From Patulibacter sp041648495 (lineage in GTDB: Bacteria > Actinomycetota > Thermoleophilia > Solirubrobacterales > Solirubrobacteraceae): DNA of 8,597 nt. This document shows, in pieces, positions 1 to 5,323 of the stretch. Under the pieces are notes generated by a model. The model made no database searches, was not told where the DNA came from, and saw nothing but the letters and a program-made list of their open reading frames with translations. The first letter of the stretch is position 1. Each line of letters begins with the position of its first letter. Made by a program: the position numbers and the translations under genes. The stretch covers positions 1 to 8,597 of the forward strand of contig JBAZOW010000158.1 of NCBI GenBank assembly GCA_041648495.1. Direction: 5' to 3'.

Positions 1-297
1 GTCGACGACCACGTGGTAGGTCAGCGGACCGTCCGCAAGATCCCGGGTCCGCACCAACGCATTTCCGGAGGCCACATTGATCTGCGTACCCCCGATCGTG
101 GTGGATGGCCGGAACGTGAAGAACCCGCTATCCCCCGTCCCCGGGTTGTTCGCTGCCGTGGCGGGCGCAGCGCCGGCGCCGGCCAGCGTCAGGCTGGCCG
201 CCAGGGCTGCTGCGATCGGGAGCAAGCCGGACCGTGCGGCTCGGTCGGTCCGTTCGGTACGACCGGATATGCGTCGTGGGCGTCGAGGCAGAGACAT
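1..297 (-). CDS. N-terminal part of a secreted, probably Rhs/YD-repeat-type protein (cut by window edge)
   Basis: The reading frame is open from the ATG at 297 to the window edge: 99 residues with no stop, so this is a 5' fragment. Residues 1-20 are very arginine-rich. Residues 24-48 form a hydrophobic Ala/Leu signal segment ending in APATAA, a plausible signal-peptidase site, so export is likely. The mature start carries a TFRPSTTIGGTQINVASGNALVRTRDLADG stretch (residues about 61-90, key part INVASGN followed by a TRDL turn). This resembles the segment that opens many secreted actinobacterial Rhs/YD-repeat proteins (V-N-V-A-x-G-N-L ... T-D-L). Such proteins are often very large, so most of the gene would lie outside. 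An in-frame ATG at 318 is possible, but the one at 297 gives the more normal signal peptide. The frame is certain; the family assignment rests on a short motif. Confidence 0.6.
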   Translation of the reverse strand, partial: MSLPRRPRRISGRTERTDRAARSGLLPIAAALAASLTLAGAGAAPATAANNPGTGDSGFFTFRPSTTIGGTQINVASGNALVRTRDLADGPLTYHVVVD

Positions 298-346
298 GGC
301 CTGAGAACCTACACACATACACCTTAAGATGTGCAGTCCAGTCAAA

Positions 347-377
347 AATATATTTCACATGTGTATCTTTATGTCAC
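347..377 (-). promoter_or_regulatory. Candidate promoter for the secreted protein
   Basis: This is the only AT-rich patch in the left part of the window. On the minus strand GTGACA (377-372) and TATATT (352-347) resemble -35 and -10 hexamers, with a rather long 19-base spacer. This would place the transcript start near 340 and leave a leader of about 43 bases before the ATG at 297. A second -35-like TTGACT lies at 345-340 but has no good -10 behind it. No strong ribosome-binding site is visible before 297. Confidence 0.3.
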
Positions 378-655
378 AGGTTTAACGGTCATGGAACCGC
401 GCGCCCGTGAGCGGGCCAGCGCGTTCGCGTTCCGTAGCCGCATGGATGAGGCCGCGGACATGTCGCCGGATCGGAGTTCAGATCCTCGGTCAGATAGCCA
501 GTCTGGCTCTAGGGAGCCGTTTCTCTCGGTTCCTCAGGCGACCCCTGGCTCTGAAACGGGTACTAAGCTGCTTCGGGCACGTCTCCGCCGACGTCCTTAG
601 CCACTGCCGCTTCTCGGCCCGCGAGCTTTCGTCGCCGCGTCTCGCACGCCGATTA
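378..655. other. Non-coding stretch, nothing recognised
   Basis: No frame here has a convincing start, ribosome-binding site or protein-like composition. Only small features are visible: a 5-base-pair hairpin GGCTC/GAGCC at 505-518, an ACGTC/GACGT inverted repeat near 580-595, and the octamer CTGGCTCT at 503-510 and again at 545-552. A 29-codon open stretch on the minus strand (652-566, ending DVGGDVPEAA and a TAG at 565-563) reads like a protein C-terminus. It has no start codon at its 5' end and follows a stop immediately, so I do not call it a gene. Confidence 0.5.
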
Positions 656-684
656 GAGCTCGTTCTGATGGTCGGAACGAGCTC
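656..684. repeat. Perfect 10-bp inverted repeat (hairpin) with 9-base loop
   Basis: GAGCTCGTTC (656-665) and GAACGAGCTC (675-684) are exact reverse complements around TGATGGTCG. In RNA this would form a stable stem-loop on either strand. It lies downstream of the EthD-like gene (which ends at 741), beyond a second hairpin at 704-726. It could be a second terminator, an mRNA 3' stabilising structure or a protein-binding site. There is no U-run directly after it on either strand, so plain intrinsic termination is not obvious. Confidence 0.7.
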
Positions 685-703
685 ACCAAGCTCGAGTGAT
701 TGA

Positions 704-726
704 GGGCCCGCGCAGCGCGCGGGCCC
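704..726 (-). terminator. GC-rich hairpin, likely terminator of the EthD-like gene
   Basis: GGGCCCGCGC (704-713) and GCGCGGGCCC (717-726) pair perfectly around a 3-base AGC loop. The hairpin lies 14 bases past the stop codon of the minus-strand gene ending at 741, which is the usual place for a terminator. The minus-strand tail is TCAATC, not a U-run; on the plus strand the tail is TTCGTCGTT. Terminators with weak U-tails are common in GC-rich actinobacteria. It could also act from both directions. Confidence 0.5.
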
Positions 727-740
727 TTCGTCGTTGGGGG

Positions 741-1421
741 CTAGGCGGCCGGCACCGGCACGTCGTTCGGGCGTGCCAGGTGGCGGGCGACGGCCTGGCC
801 GCGGCCGGCGAGGTCGCGCTCGAGCTCGGTGGTGCCGGGCAGCCAGAGATCCGCCAGGGCGTCGTCGGGGGTCGCGTAGCCGCGGATGTCGACGATGTCG
901 CAGGCCGCCGGGAACCGGCTCTCGTGCGCGGCGTGGTCGGTGATGATCTGGGCGTGGTCGATCGCGCGGCCGCTGGCGACCGCGTCCTCGGCGGTCAGGC
1001 GCTCGACCAGGGCGTCGCGGTCGCCGCCCTCGACGGTCCGCCAGAGGGTCACCAGCGCGACCCGGCCCTCGGGGCCGTCGTCGGGGTCGCCGGCCCGCGT
1101 CTGCTGCTCGCCGATCACGCCGGTGAACCGCGTCTTGTCGGCGAACTCGCGCTCGTCGGCCTGGATCGCGCCCAGGAACACCTCGGACGCGAACGCGTCG
1201 TCCATCGCCTCGACCGATTCGAAGCTCAGCGCCGAGCAGGCGTCGAAGCCCGGGTAGGGCAGCAGCGGGTGGTCGTCGCGCAGGACCGCGTGGAACTGGA
1301 TGTAGCGCTGCAGCTTGGGCAACTTGCCGACCGCGTCCGCGTGGCTCGTGCGCCAGTGGTCGAGGAAGCCGCGGAAGGAGCGCTGGGGAAAGCGCGGGGC
1401 CATGCCGAGACGGACGATCAT
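741..1421 (-). CDS. EthD-like protein with two dimeric alpha/beta-barrel domains
   Basis: This is a 226-residue protein of the EthD / dimeric alpha-beta-barrel type. The N-terminal domain (about 1-105) begins with a beta strand (MIVRLGMAPRF) and then FRGFLDHWRTSHADAV (residues 16-31, key residues H22, W23, H27) and LPKLQRYIQFH (34-44). This fits the EthD pattern of F-x-x-x-W ... H ... L-P-x-L-x-R-Y-x-x-x-H. The second half (about 118-195, starting GRVALVTLWRT) looks like a diverged second copy of the fold. EthD proteins accompany oxidative and CoA-linked degradation genes, but most have no proven reaction, so the role here is unknown and probably cytoplasmic. Start: the ATG at 1421 sits directly at the first expected beta strand. 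No strong ribosome-binding site is visible; translation may be coupled to a 14-codon leader (1462-1418) whose stop overlaps this start as ATGA. The gene is divergent from the DctP gene and shares a control region with it. Confidence 0.8.
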   Translation of the reverse strand: MIVRLGMAPRFPQRSFRGFLDHWRTSHADAVGKLPKLQRYIQFHAVLRDDHPLLPYPGFDACSALSFESVEAMDDAFASEVFLGAIQADEREFADKTRFTGVIGEQQTRAGDPDDGPEGRVALVTLWRTVEGGDRDALVERLTAEDAVASGRAIDHAQIITDHAAHESRFPAACDIVDIRGYATPDDALADLWLPGTTELERDLAGRGQAVARHLARPNDVPVPAA

Positions 1422-1462
1422 GCGCGACCGCCGACGGTGAAAAACGCCACAGAGAGAGCCAT
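1418..1462 (-). CDS. Possible 14-residue leader peptide upstream of the EthD-like gene
   Basis: The short frame MALSVAFFTVGGRA ends in a TGA that overlaps the EthD start codon (ATGA, 1421-1418). Its ATG (1462-1460) begins seven bases after the last base of the TATTAT -10 box (1474-1469), roughly where transcription should begin. The message could therefore be leaderless and start at this ATG. Leaderless mRNAs are common in actinobacteria. If translated, it would deliver ribosomes to the EthD start, which lacks a clear ribosome-binding site. It has no run of repeated codons typical of an attenuator peptide. This is inference from geometry alone, and the frame could be chance. Confidence 0.3.
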   Translation of the reverse strand: MALSVAFFTVGGRA

Positions 1463-1463
1463 A

Positions 1464-1480
1464 TCCTGATAATAGTTAGC
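1464..1480 (+). promoter_or_regulatory. 17-base control element, copy 1 (overlaps EthD -10 box)
   Basis: TCCTGATAATAGTTAGC matches the element at 1645-1661 in 15 of 17 positions, in the same orientation. The core CTGATAATAG (1466-1475) is close to a palindrome and covers the TATTAT -10 box of the EthD promoter on the minus strand. A protein bound here would compete with RNA polymerase, so an operator is the simplest reading. Part of the match could come from both copies being promoter-like, but the shared flanks TCC and GTTxGC go beyond a -10 box. Confidence 0.5.
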
Positions 1481-1498
1481 CACGAAGGGTCCGTCCAA
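1469..1498 (-). promoter_or_regulatory. Promoter of the EthD-like gene
   Basis: On the minus strand TTGGAC (1498-1493) and TATTAT (1474-1469) form a good -35/-10 pair with an 18-base spacer. Transcription would start near 1462, about 41 bases before the EthD start codon. The surroundings are otherwise GC-rich, so the TATTAT box stands out. It lies inside copy 1 of the repeated 17-base element. Confidence 0.55.
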
Positions 1499-1533
1499 TC
1501 GCGCAGGCGTTTCGCGCTCGACCGTGACCGTGA

Positions 1534-1614
1534 TCGTGGTCGGTCTCGGGATCTGTGGCGAGAGCCTTCGGCTTCCTCGCCGCGCACGAGATCGCCGACC
1601 GCAAGCGCTTGTAG
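1534..1614 (+). pseudogene. Possible leftover C-terminus of a lost gene (FAD-dehydrogenase-like)
   Basis: Between a TGA at 1531-1533 and a TAG at 1612-1614 the plus frame is open for 26 codons and ends ARAFGFLAAHEIADRKRL. The A-R-A-F-x-F-x-A-A-H pattern resembles the final helix of FAD-binding dehydrogenases of the fumarate reductase / ketosteroid dehydrogenase type, in which a G-R-A-x-x-x-G-x-x-A-G ending is common. There is no suitable start. If real, it is a decayed remnant sitting inside the divergent control region. The stretch is short and the match is by eye, so chance is quite possible. Confidence 0.2.
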
Positions 1615-1624
1615 GGGGAAAGAA

Positions 1625-1654
1625 ATGACCCGCCCTCTGCCTGTTCCTGATATT
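1625..1654 (+). promoter_or_regulatory. Candidate promoter of the DctP gene
   Basis: ATGACC (1625-1630) and GATATT (1649-1654) each match four of six consensus positions, with an 18-base spacer. Transcription would begin near 1661 and leave a leader of about 50 bases before the ATG at 1711. The -10 box lies inside copy 2 of the 17-base element. Confidence 0.4.
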
Positions 1655-1661
1655 AGTTTGC
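1645..1661 (+). promoter_or_regulatory. 17-base control element, copy 2 (overlaps DctP -10 box)
   Basis: TCCTGATATTAGTTTGC differs from copy 1 (1464-1480) at two positions. The core CTGATATTAG (1647-1656) is a near-palindrome, matching its own reverse complement CTAATATCAG at 8 of 10 positions. It covers the candidate plus-strand -10 box. Having one copy over each divergent promoter suggests that the EthD-like and DctP genes are controlled together by one regulator not encoded in this window. Confidence 0.5.
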
Positions 1662-1710
1662 AGAGTAGCCCTCTGTGACCGGGGGCACAGACACAAAGGA
1701 CGTGCTTTAC

Positions 1711-2853
1711 ATGCGATTCCGCATTCCCTCCATGCGCCGCGTCGCGGTCGTCGCGAGCGCCCTGGCGCTCTCCGGCGGCCTCGCGGCCTGCGGCAGCGAC
1801 GACGACAGCGGCACCTCGGCCTCCAGCAGCGGCGGCGGGGGCGGCGAGACCAAGACGCTGAAGTTCGGCTACCACACGGGCGAGCAGACGCCGATCGGTC
1901 AGGTCTGGGCCTGGTGGATGGACGAGGTCGAGAAGCGCTCCAACGGCAGCATCAAGTTCGACCGCTTCTGGGACGGCACCCTGGTCAAGGGCACCGACAT
2001 GATCGAGTCGCTCAACGACGGTCGCGTCGATGTCACCCAGGTGATGCCGACCCTGTTCACGCAGCAGTTCCCGGTCACCGCGGTCGGCGAGCTGCCGTTC
2101 GAGACGTCCAACTCGCCCGCGCTGTCCGAGACGATGCGCGAGATCTCCAACGCCGACGGCCCGCTGCGCGACGAGTGGAGCGCGCAGAAGCTGGTGCCGC
2201 TCGGTTGGGCGATCGGCTCGTCCAGCGCGCTGACCACCAAGGAGCCGGTGCAGACGGTCGCCGACCTCAAGGGCAAGCGGATCCGCGGCAACGACCGCCA
2301 GAGCCGCGTGATGAAGGCCGCGGGCGCGAACGTGATCAACATGGAGCTGGCCGAGGTCTACGGCTCGCTCCAGCGCGGACTGATCAACGGCGTCTACGGC
2401 GTGCCGTTCGGCTTCATCGGGCCGCTCAAGTACGCCGAGGTCGCGAACAACTTCACCGACACCGGGATGGGCGCGGCGAGCGTCAACGCGCTGGCCGTCA
2501 GCGAGAAGCTGTGGGGTGAGCTGAGCGACGACCAGAAGAAGGTCATCGAGGAGGTCAACCTGGAGGTCCCCGCGAAGGTCGGCGAGATGGACGCCAAGTT
2601 CGACGCGCTCTCCTGCGACGCGGTCAAGGCCGAGGACGGCAAGTTGTTCGTCTTCAACGACGCCGAGATCGAGAAGCTCAAGGCCGCCGGCTACCAGGGC
2701 GTGCTCGACGAGTGGAAGAAGAACCTCGCCGACAAGGACGTCGACGCGGACACGTTCCACACCGACTACCAGGCCAAGCTGAAGGCCGCCGAGGGCAAGT
2801 TCCCGGACTACCGCACCGGCGTCGCCTCCTGCGCGGAGACGCTCGCGCGCTAG
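1711..2853 (+). CDS. TRAP-type (DctP family) solute-binding lipoprotein
   Basis: This is a 380-residue extracytoplasmic binding protein that would capture a small, probably carboxylate-bearing solute outside the membrane. Residues 8-26 are a basic then hydrophobic signal peptide ending in a lipobox, LAAC, with C27 as the lipidated cysteine. An acidic and Ser/Gly-rich linker follows to about residue 46. DctP hallmarks follow in order: LKFGYHTGEQTPIG at the first strand, DLKGKRIRGNDRQSR (about 185-199) with R192 at the position of the family's carboxylate-binding arginine, and ELAEVYGSLQRGLINGVYG (about 213-231), the usual E-x-Y-x-x-L-Q-x-G-x-x-x-G block. The length is typical. Start: the ATG at 1711 has AAAGGA (1695-1700) ten bases upstream; a GTG at 1675 would add a poor N-terminus and the ATG at 1732 lacks a site. 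Neither DctQ nor DctM lies nearby, so this is an orphan component here. It converges with the MFS gene and their stop codons overlap. Confidence 0.9.
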   Translation: MRFRIPSMRRVAVVASALALSGGLAACGSDDDSGTSASSSGGGGGETKTLKFGYHTGEQTPIGQVWAWWMDEVEKRSNGSIKFDRFWDGTLVKGTDMIESLNDGRVDVTQVMPTLFTQQFPVTAVGELPFETSNSPALSETMREISNADGPLRDEWSAQKLVPLGWAIGSSSALTTKEPVQTVADLKGKRIRGNDRQSRVMKAAGANVINMELAEVYGSLQRGLINGVYGVPFGFIGPLKYAEVANNFTDTGMGAASVNALAVSEKLWGELSDDQKKVIEEVNLEVPAKVGEMDAKFDALSCDAVKAEDGKLFVFNDAEIEKLKAAGYQGVLDEWKKNLADKDVDADTFHTDYQAKLKAAEGKFPDYRTGVASCAETLAR

Positions 2854-4217
2854 GACCCGTCGAGCCGGTCGACCGGGGCCCGGCCCGCGAGGAGCGCGAG
2901 CAGGATCCCGGCGGCCGGGACCACGGCCAGGGCGGCGACCGCGCCGCTCAGGCCGAGCGGGGTCGACAGGCCGGCGACGGCCGCCGAGCCCATCGCGCCG
3001 CCGATCAGCGCCGTCAGCTGGAAGATCCCCGTCGCGACGCTGCGGACCTCGGAGGCGACGGACATCGGCACGTGTGACAGCAGCGCGCCCTGGCTGGCGA
3101 CGAAGCCGGTCAGCACGAACGCCAGGCCGAGGGTCGTCAGCACCGGCGATCCGTCCGCGACCCCGGTGATCAGCATCCCGACCACGCTCGTCGCGGCGAG
3201 CCCCGCCGCGACGCGGAACGGGTCGAACCGCAGCACGAGCCGGCCGACGACCCGCGCGCTGACCGCGCCGACGATCGCCGCCGGGAAGAGCACCAGCCCG
3301 ACCCGGGTCGCGCTCCAGTCGTGGGCCTGGAGCAGCAGCAGCGGGGCGGCGAACAGCAGCGCGACGTACACGCTGTAGGTGGTCATCGCGGCGAGCGCGC
3401 CGAGCACGTAGCGGCGCGAGCCGACCACGGCCCGGGGCAGGAATCCCTCGGGCACCAGCCGCACGCGGCGGGCCAGCAGCACGGTGGCGACCCCGACGGT
3501 CACGACCAGCCCGGCGATCAGCGCCGGGGGAAGCGAGATGCTGGGCGTCTCCAGCAGCAGCACGAAGGCCGCAGCCCAGATCGTCAGCAGCGTCGCGCCG
3601 TAGACGTCGACCCGCTGGCCGCCCGCGGCGGCCGGGGGCGCCAGGCGGAAGATCCACGGCGCCGACAGCACGGAGAGCACCGGCAGGGAGACCGCGACCC
3701 GCCAGCTGACCAGGTCGGTGACCGTGCCGCCGATCAACGCCCCGGCGCCCGAGACGATCCCGATCATCGCGGTCACCGTCGCCAGCACCGCGACCCGGGT
3801 CGGACCGGCGAACCGCAGCCCGGTGATCGCGAAGACCGCGACCGGCACGCCGCCCGCGCCGAAGCCCTGGACCAACCGGCCGGCGGTCAGCGTGACCAGC
3901 GACGTCGCCGCGGCGGTCAGCACCGTCCCGAGCACCAGCAGCACCAGCGCGATCCGCAGGACGCTGACCACGCCGTGGGTGTCGCCGAGCCGGCCGAGCG
4001 CGGCCAGCGAGATCGCGTGGGCGAGCACGTAGCCCGCCAGCGCCCAGACCGCCTCGGCCTCGGTCAGCCCGAGCCCGGCGGACATCTCGCCCATCGAGAC
4101 CGAGACCGCGGTGATCCCCAGCGACGCGGGGACCAGGAACAGCCCGAGCAGCAGCCCGGCGGCCGCTGGACGCTGCTCGGGTGCCGCGAAGAACGCGCGC
4201 CGCCGGGCGGCCGTCAT
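2850..4217 (-). CDS. MFS transporter, DHA2-like (drug/solute:proton antiporter type)
   Basis: This is a 455-residue integral membrane protein of the major facilitator superfamily. By eye there are 12-14 hydrophobic segments, the first at about 18-40 and the last at about 421-444. GRLGDTHG (75-82) fits the family motif A between segments 2 and 3. SGAGALIGGTVTDLVSWR (156-173) fits the motif C region plus the S-W-R that follows it in 14-helix DHA2 exporters. It could export a toxic intermediate or import the substrate; sequence alone does not decide. It is the last gene of the operon. Its ATG overlaps the TGA of the preceding small gene (ATGA) and no good ribosome-binding site is visible, so translation is probably coupled. 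Its TAG shares CTAG (2850-2853) with the stop of the facing DctP gene, leaving no room for a terminator between them. Confidence 0.85.
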   Translation of the reverse strand: MTAARRRAFFAAPEQRPAAAGLLLGLFLVPASLGITAVSVSMGEMSAGLGLTEAEAVWALAGYVLAHAISLAALGRLGDTHGVVSVLRIALVLLVLGTVLTAAATSLVTLTAGRLVQGFGAGGVPVAVFAITGLRFAGPTRVAVLATVTAMIGIVSGAGALIGGTVTDLVSWRVAVSLPVLSVLSAPWIFRLAPPAAAGGQRVDVYGATLLTIWAAAFVLLLETPSISLPPALIAGLVVTVGVATVLLARRVRLVPEGFLPRAVVGSRRYVLGALAAMTTYSVYVALLFAAPLLLLQAHDWSATRVGLVLFPAAIVGAVSARVVGRLVLRFDPFRVAAGLAATSVVGMLITGVADGSPVLTTLGLAFVLTGFVASQGALLSHVPMSVASEVRSVATGIFQLTALIGGAMGSAAVAGLSTPLGLSGAVAALAVVPAAGILLALLAGRAPVDRLDGS

Positions 4218-4564
4218 CGGTCGTTGGCCCCGCCCGAGGCTCCGTCCGGGTCGGGCAGGGGATCGACGGCGTCCGGGTTCTCGGCGCCGTCGAGGATCGA
4301 GGCGACCGAGAACGTCACGCCGAGCTCGTCGGCGACGCGCTCGACGGGCGACAGGGCCCGGGCCTCGTGGTGCTCGGGTCCCTCGTCGGGGACGTCGACC
4401 CGGTAGACGGACGGCGCGCCGAACGCGCCGACCCGGACCGTCGAGACCCGCTCGTCGGCGATCAGCGCCGCGGCGAGCTCGTTCGGGGTCGCGCCGCCCG
4501 CGCCCACGGGCTCGAACACCACCGTGACGGTGGCGACGACGACCGGCTCGTCCCCGGGGATCAT
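4214..4564 (-). CDS. Unrecognised acidic 116-residue protein in the operon
   Basis: I do not recognise a family. The protein starts with a strong beta strand (VVVATVTVVFEPV, 8-20), then a predicted helix (TPNELAAALIADERV, 26-40), then a second strand and turn (STVRVGAFGAPSVYRVDV, 41-58), a second helix with HHEARALSPVERVADELGV (65-83), and a strand FSVASIL. This beta-alpha-beta-like order could fit a small ferredoxin-like or dimeric alpha/beta-barrel fold, which is inference. Residues 93-116 are Asp/Pro/Gly-rich and look disordered. There is no signal peptide, membrane segment or cysteine. The gene is real by context: its ATG is two bases after the stop of the SDR gene, with GTAGGA just upstream, and its TGA overlaps the start of the transporter. 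It may be an accessory subunit or isomerase for the pathway, but no function can be assigned. Confidence 0.75.
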   Translation of the reverse strand: MIPGDEPVVVATVTVVFEPVGAGGATPNELAAALIADERVSTVRVGAFGAPSVYRVDVPDEGPEHHEARALSPVERVADELGVTFSVASILDGAENPDAVDPLPDPDGASGGANDR

Positions 4565-4566
4565 TC

Positions 4567-5319
4567 CTACAGCTTCGACGATTCGCCGCCGTCGGCGACG
4601 AGCACCGACCCGGTCACGAAGTCCGACGCGGTGGACGACAGCAGGCAGACCAGCGGCCCGATCTCGTCCGGATCGCCCATCCGGCCCGCGGGGATCTTGC
4701 GCAGCCGGCGCTTGAGGATCTCGGCGTCCTCGACGACCGCCGACTGGGCGTCGGTCTCGTAGGCGCCCGGGGCGATCGCGTTGACCTGGATCCCCTTGCC
4801 GGCCCACTCGCCGGCCAGCGCCTTGGTCATCTGCAGCACGGCGCCCTTCGACGACGAGTACGCGACCAGCGTCGGCTTGCCGAGGATCCCGGAGGTGGAG
4901 GCGATGTTGATCACCTTGCCGGAGCCCTGGGCGAGGAAGTGCTCGCCGGCCGCGCGCGCGAGCGTCACGGGAGCGAAGACGTTGACCTCGAAGACCTCGC
5001 GCCAGACGTCGTCGCCCAGGTCGGTGAAGCGCCCCGCCGGGGCGATCCCGGCGTTGTTGACGACGACGTCGATCCGGCCGAACGCCTCGATCGCCTTCGC
5101 GGGCAGCGCGGCGACCTGGTCGCGGTCCTTCATGTCGCAGGTGACCGCGACGACCGAGCCCTCGGGGCTCTCGGCAACCAGGCTCTCGAGCGCTTCGGTG
5201 GTGCGGGCGACGGCCAGCACCTTGGCACCCTCGGCGACGAGCGCGGTGACGGAGGAGCGGCCCAGCCCGCGGCTGGCGCCGGTGACGATCGCGACGCGAC
5301 CTTCGAGTTGCAGATCCAT
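4567..5319 (-). CDS. Short-chain dehydrogenase/reductase (classical SDR)
   Basis: This is a 250-residue cytoplasmic NAD(P)-dependent oxidoreductase with the complete classical SDR signature. The nucleotide-binding TGASRGLG is at 13-20, NNAG at 88-91, the structural N113, then catalytic S141, Y154 and K158 (Y-S-S-S-K), and the P-G motif at 184-185. The C-terminal FVTGSVLVADGG is the usual closing strand. A residue D62 in CDM follows the fourth strand. In this operon it most likely oxidises a hydroxyl to a ketone, perhaps a 3-hydroxyacyl-CoA before the thiolase step, but SDR substrates cannot be read from sequence. The start at 5319 is four bases after the acyl-CoA dehydrogenase stop and has GGAGG (5333-5329) nine bases upstream, inside the end of that gene. 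FabG-type reductases are the main alternative; the catabolic context argues against a biosynthetic one. Confidence 0.92.
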   Translation of the reverse strand: MDLQLEGRVAIVTGASRGLGRSSVTALVAEGAKVLAVARTTEALESLVAESPEGSVVAVTCDMKDRDQVAALPAKAIEAFGRIDVVVNNAGIAPAGRFTDLGDDVWREVFEVNVFAPVTLARAAGEHFLAQGSGKVINIASTSGILGKPTLVAYSSSKGAVLQMTKALAGEWAGKGIQVNAIAPGAYETDAQSAVVEDAEILKRRLRKIPAGRMGDPDEIGPLVCLLSSTASDFVTGSVLVADGGESSKL

Positions 5320-5323
5320 CTTC

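Noticed and set aside
331..600. Plus-strand open frame of 89 codons in the left intergenic region.
   Set aside because: There is no ribosome-binding site, the composition is Arg/Ser-rich without structure, and it crosses the AT-rich promoter-like patch.
563..655. Minus-strand 29-codon stretch ending DVGGDVPEAA, looking like a protein C-terminus.
   Set aside because: It is closed by stops on both sides, has no usable start and matches no family I recognise; a chance frame is as likely as a remnant.
1463..1696. Upstream portion of a 92-codon minus-strand frame (1696-1418) spanning the divergent control region.
   Set aside because: It contains the promoter and both repeat copies, has no ribosome-binding site at its start, and its translation is Arg/Ser/Thr-rich; only its last 14 codons were kept as a possible leader peptide.
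490..3657. Very long open frame on the minus strand (about 1055 codons).
   Set aside because: It runs through the EthD-like gene, the DctP gene and the transporter in the wrong frame or strand, and its translation is Arg/Ala/Gly-rich with no domain. Long shadow frames are expected in DNA with such G/C-ending codons.
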